DNA of 8,586 nucleotides. It comes from Spirochaetaceae bacterium (GTDB taxonomy: Bacteria > Spirochaetota > Spirochaetia > DSM-27196 > SLST01). Position numbers and translations under genes: made by a program. The notes beneath the pieces were generated by a model. That model worked only from the letters and a program-made list of their open reading frames with translations, was not told where the DNA came from and did no database searches. The stretch covers positions 1-8,586 of the forward strand of contig SKVA01000377.1 of NCBI GenBank assembly GCA_007129695.1, given 5' to 3'. Shown here piece by piece: positions 6,354 through 8,586 of this stretch (position 1 is its first letter; every line of letters begins with the position of its first letter).

Positions 6354-8248
6354 GCGCGATCTCCGTCACCCGGAGTCACGACCGACCCAACGGGCAGCTT
6401 CCGCGCGCTCGCGGTCAGGGTGCATTCGCGCGCCGAACCGTCGTCGGTATCGCCGTCGTCTTCGCCGTCGGCGAGCGGTATCTGAATCACCACCTCCGTG
6501 CCGCGGCCCGGAGCGCTGTCAAACCGGAAGTCGAACCGGTCGTGGTAATGGTAACGAAGCCTCCGCCGCAGGTTTGACAGGCCGATGTGACCTCCCGACC
6601 GCGACTGATCGCTACCGGCGAGTGCCGCGGCTAGTTCGCATCCTACCCCATCGTCGTGCACGCTGATGCGTACTGAATCGCCGTGGCGAAGCGCAGTGAC
6701 CGCGATCGTACCGCCGCCCGGTTTGCCTTCGATCCCGTGCACGCACGCGTTTTCAACCAGACCCTGAATCGTCATCTTCGGGATCGTCGCGTTCGTCGCA
6801 CCGGGGTCGATGTCGATGCGCGTCTGGAGCTTCATGCCGAACCGGTACTGCTGGATCTCCAGATACTCGCGCGTGAACTCGATCTCCTCGCCGACCGTGA
6901 CGATGTCGCTCTTCCACGTCGTGATTCGCCGGAACGCCCTGCTGAGCTTCTTGATGACCTGGGCGGTCTCGCGCTCGCCCTTGATCGACGCCTTCATCCG
7001 GATCGATTCGAGTACGTTGTACAAGAAGTGAGGGTTCACCTGACTCTGGAGCGCGCCGAGTTCGGCCTGTTGCTTGCCGAGTTCGGCCTGCTGATTGGCA
7101 ACCATCAGTTGGTGGCGCTCGATCTCCAGTTTGTAGCCGCTATTGATCAGCGCGTCGATCTTGCGCGCCATCAGGTTGTAGTCCTCGATCAGATGAGCGA
7201 CCTCATCGTCGGCCGTGCTCGGCAGGGTTAACGGCGAGAAGTCCTCGCGTTCGACCTTGCGCATCTGTTCGGACAGCGACCGCAGGCGCGAGGTTACCGA
7301 TCGCGACAGGAGCAGGATGAACAGCGACGCTCCCGCCAGGCTGAAGCCTGAGACGATCAGCAGCCGGGTCCACCGCAGCGACCACGGCGCGATCGGTTGT
7401 ACCGGCGCGATCGCTCCGCGAACGCGCCACCCCCGCAGCGCCGCGACGGTCGACAGCGGGTCATCGAATCGGTAGCCGTGGTCACCAATGTCCGCGGTCT
7501 GCCGCGACACGACGACAGTCCCGTTCGAGTCGACGACCTCGATCGATCCGACAACCTCGCTCGACGCGAGTGCGCGTTCGATGATCGGTGCGTTCACGTC
7601 GACGCGGAGCACCATGCGGCCCAGGCGGGTGGTGATCGGATTGTCGAGCTCGCGAAAGACGCTGAGTACCCGCTGCCCTTCGATCACGAGCCGAGGATCG
7701 GTGTCGGTGTGGACGAGCGCGACGATTCCCGGGCGCGCAGCGGCGAGCGCGGCGAACCACGCCGTGCCGCGAGCGAAGTCGTCCAGATTGAGGTAGCCCT
7801 CCGCGACCCGGAGGATCGGATTGTCGGTGTAGACGATCATCCGCGTGACCGACGGGAAGACGCTCACGTACTTCGCGAGCGCCGGCATCAGCTGTTCGCG
7901 GTGGATATCGATGAACTGGTCGAACGACTCGTACGACACGGCGAGCAGCCGGTAGATCAGCCGGTCGGCGTAGACGAACTCGGTCGCGAGGAGGATCGGT
8001 TCGAACTCGCGCGCGATGTTCTGCGCGACGTTCGCGACCGACGCCTGCAGAAAGAGCTGTTCCTGCCGCAGCGTATCCTGCGCGACGCTCCGCAGCACGA
8101 GCCCGTTGGAGATGACAAGCGGCGCGAAGATCCCGAAGACGTAGATCAGGACGAGCTTCCGGCCGATCGGCAGCGACTGGATGGGGGCGACGATGCGTCG
8201 AAAGAGCGGCACGCGCCGATTATACCACACGGAATCGCATTGGATCAT
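6350..8248 (-). CDS. YesM-type sensor histidine kinase (membrane, HAMP, His_kinase, HATPase)
   Basis: Membrane sensor for the adjacent response regulator; 632 residues from the ATG at 8248. Order: TM1 about 31-52, extracytoplasmic sensor about 53-292 (dCache-like by position, inferred), TM2 about 296-315, HAMP about 316-368, and a coiled coil with a repeated heptad (QQAELGK, QQAELGA; 386-399). The His_kinase box has phosphoacceptor His407 in NPHFLYN. The ATPase domain has an N box VENACVHG with Asn500, DDGVG at 532-536, and GLSNLRRRL at 556-564. An unusual acidic tail (592-632) follows the normal end. The start is uncertain. The ATG at 8248 overlaps the upstream AraC stop (ATGA) but lacks a Shine-Dalgarno. 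A GTG at 8212 sits exactly one -10-to-start distance after a TGGTATAAT box and gives an N-terminus more like YesM relatives. It overlaps the regulator gene by 4 bases. Confidence 0.93.
   Translation of the reverse strand: MIQCDSVWYNRRVPLFRRIVAPIQSLPIGRKLVLIYVFGIFAPLVISNGLVLRSVAQDTLRQEQLFLQASVANVAQNIAREFEPILLATEFVYADRLIYRLLAVSYESFDQFIDIHREQLMPALAKYVSVFPSVTRMIVYTDNPILRVAEGYLNLDDFARGTAWFAALAAARPGIVALVHTDTDPRLVIEGQRVLSVFRELDNPITTRLGRMVLRVDVNAPIIERALASSEVVGSIEVVDSNGTVVVSRQTADIGDHGYRFDDPLSTVAALRGWRVRGAIAPVQPIAPWSLRWTRLLIVSGFSLAGASLFILLLSRSVTSRLRSLSEQMRKVEREDFSPLTLPSTADDEVAHLIEDYNLMARKIDALINSGYKLEIERHQLMVANQQAELGKQQAELGALQSQVNPHFLYNVLESIRMKASIKGERETAQVIKKLSRAFRRITTWKSDIVTVGEEIEFTREYLEIQQYRFGMKLQTRIDIDPGATNATIPKMTIQGLVENACVHGIEGKPGGGTIAVTALRHGDSVRISVHDDGVGCELAAALAGSDQSRSGGHIGLSNLRRRLRYHYHDRFDFRFDSAPGRGTEVVIQIPLADGEDDGDTDDGSARECTLTASARKLPVGSVVTPGDGDRA
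7055..7093 (-). repeat. Tandem 21-base repeat encoding a duplicated heptad
   Basis: The 18-base units at 7055-7072 and 7076-7093 differ at one base and are in register at 21 bases. They encode QQAELG twice in the kinase linker between HAMP and the phosphoacceptor domain. The repeat keeps the coiled-coil phase. Confidence 0.75.
8219..8227 (-). promoter_or_regulatory. Extended -10 promoter element (TGGTATAAT) before the kinase coding core
   Basis: A perfect TATAAT (8219-8224) with the TGn extension (8225-8227) on the minus strand. No good -35 is seen (TGATCC at 17-base spacing), which an extended -10 can tolerate. The predicted transcription start is near 8212, the G of an in-frame GTG. TAT and AAT are rare codons in these GC-biased genes, which supports a regulatory rather than coding role. 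Confidence 0.5.
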
Positions 8249-8586
8249 CGGATTCCGGAACGGAACTCGGTCGGTGAGCAGCCGACGACCGACCGGAACT
8301 GCTTGCTGAACGCGAACTGATCGGAGTAGCCAAGGCGCTCGGCGATCGCTGCGACGGGCATATCGATCTCCGACAGCATGTCGCGTGCCGCGGCGATGCG
8401 CGACTCGACCCGAAACCTGGTCGGAGAGACGCCGTACGCGCGGACGAACGCCTTTCGAAACGCGTCGGCTCGCATTCCCGCGGCCGCCGCGGCATCGCCG
8501 ATCGTCGCACGGTAGCCGTCGATCGACGATAGGAGCCGCCTGGCCGGTTCGAGTCGCGCGCCCGTCGACGCCCTGACGCGTATCCC
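8245..8586 (-). CDS. AraC-family transcriptional regulator, C-terminal DNA-binding part (N-terminus beyond window)
   Basis: The minus-strand frame is open from the window edge to a TGA at 8245-8247, giving 113 residues. It reads as a nearly complete AraC DNA-binding domain. The first helix-turn-helix is around TIGDAAAAAGMRADAFRKAF followed by VRAYGVSPTRF. The linker helix is ESRIAAARDMLSEIDMP. The second helix-turn-helix is VAAIAERLGYSDQFAFSKQF followed by RSVVGCSPTEFR, the AraC signature. The in-frame ATG at 8475 is inside the domain, so it is not the start; the true start lies outside the window. The TGA overlaps the kinase ATG by ATGA. Whether the missing N-terminus is a cupin sugar-binding domain, a receiver or something else cannot be judged here. 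It is probably a second regulator of the same sugar system. Confidence 0.85.
   Translation of the reverse strand, partial: GIRVRASTGARLEPARRLLSSIDGYRATIGDAAAAAGMRADAFRKAFVRAYGVSPTRFRVESRIAAARDMLSEIDMPVAAIAERLGYSDQFAFSKQFRSVVGCSPTEFRSGIR

Noticed and set aside
5088..6485. 465-codon plus-strand frame opposite the response regulator
   Set aside because: Low-complexity Arg/Asp/Val composition with no motifs, while the minus strand carries an intact receiver and AraC domain.
8253..8260. TTCCGGAA palindrome with repeated TTCCG upstream of the kinase
   Set aside because: It lies in the conserved C-terminal coding part of the AraC gene, is short, and the repeats are irregularly spaced.
7397..8320. 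307-codon plus-strand frame opposite the kinase sensor region
   Set aside because: Same antisense shadow pattern; the kinase reading has membrane segments and domain order.
1..8586. Apparent enrichment of GATC and CGATCG words
   Set aside because: They fall mainly inside coding sequence and follow from preferred ATC, GAT and CG-ending codons; no clustering in the gaps was seen.

Overview
The window is GC-rich and fully loaded on the minus strand: seven consecutive genes, all read right to left, with short gaps or 4-base overlaps. Together they look like a sensing, uptake and cleavage island for plant-wall oligosaccharides, probably xylo-oligosaccharides or aldouronates. The gene content resembles the YesM/YesN plus LplA/LplB/YtcP plus intracellular GH10 clusters known from Paenibacillus and Geobacillus. 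Several traits point instead to a GC-rich diderm, most plausibly a Spirochaeta-like bacterium. The solute-binding protein has a signal peptidase I type leader (ending VPAFA, then GG) and no lipobox cysteine, and the coding is strongly GC-biased. The phylum is an inference.

In transcription order: (1) the C-terminal 113 residues of an AraC-family regulator (8245-8586, cut by the window edge); (2) a YesM-type sensor histidine kinase (6350-8248, or from a GTG at 8212); (3) a YesN-type response regulator with receiver and AraC domains (4746-6353); (4) an LplA-like sugar-binding protein (2994-4658); (5) an LplB-type permease (1943-2914); (6) a YtcP/LplC-type permease (1034-1933); (7) a GH10 glycoside hydrolase without signal peptide (1-959, C-terminus cut by the window edge). 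Regulators 1-2 and 2-3 overlap by ATGA. The two permeases are 9 bases apart.

Proposed working: the kinase senses an extracytoplasmic sugar signal and phosphorylates the response regulator at Asp57. The regulator acts on the 87-base gap before the binding-protein gene, where three CGCT boxes are spaced 20 and 21 bases apart. The binding protein delivers oligosaccharide to the two-permease channel, and cytoplasmic GH10 cleaves it. No transporter ATPase is encoded here, so a shared MsmX/MsmK-type ATPase from elsewhere is presumed.

Non-coding structure is limited but notable. There is a perfect 12-bp hairpin between the binding-protein and LplB genes, right beside the LplB Shine-Dalgarno. A 9-bp all-G/C hairpin lies before the GH10 gene. 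An extended -10 box (TGGTATAAT) lies inside the annotated 5' end of the kinase gene and would place transcription start on a GTG codon. No non-coding stretch exceeds 300 bases. I saw no RNA gene, insertion sequence, CRISPR array or origin. The parts belong to known families; the novelty, if any, is in the regulatory details and in the divergent GH10 active-site motif.
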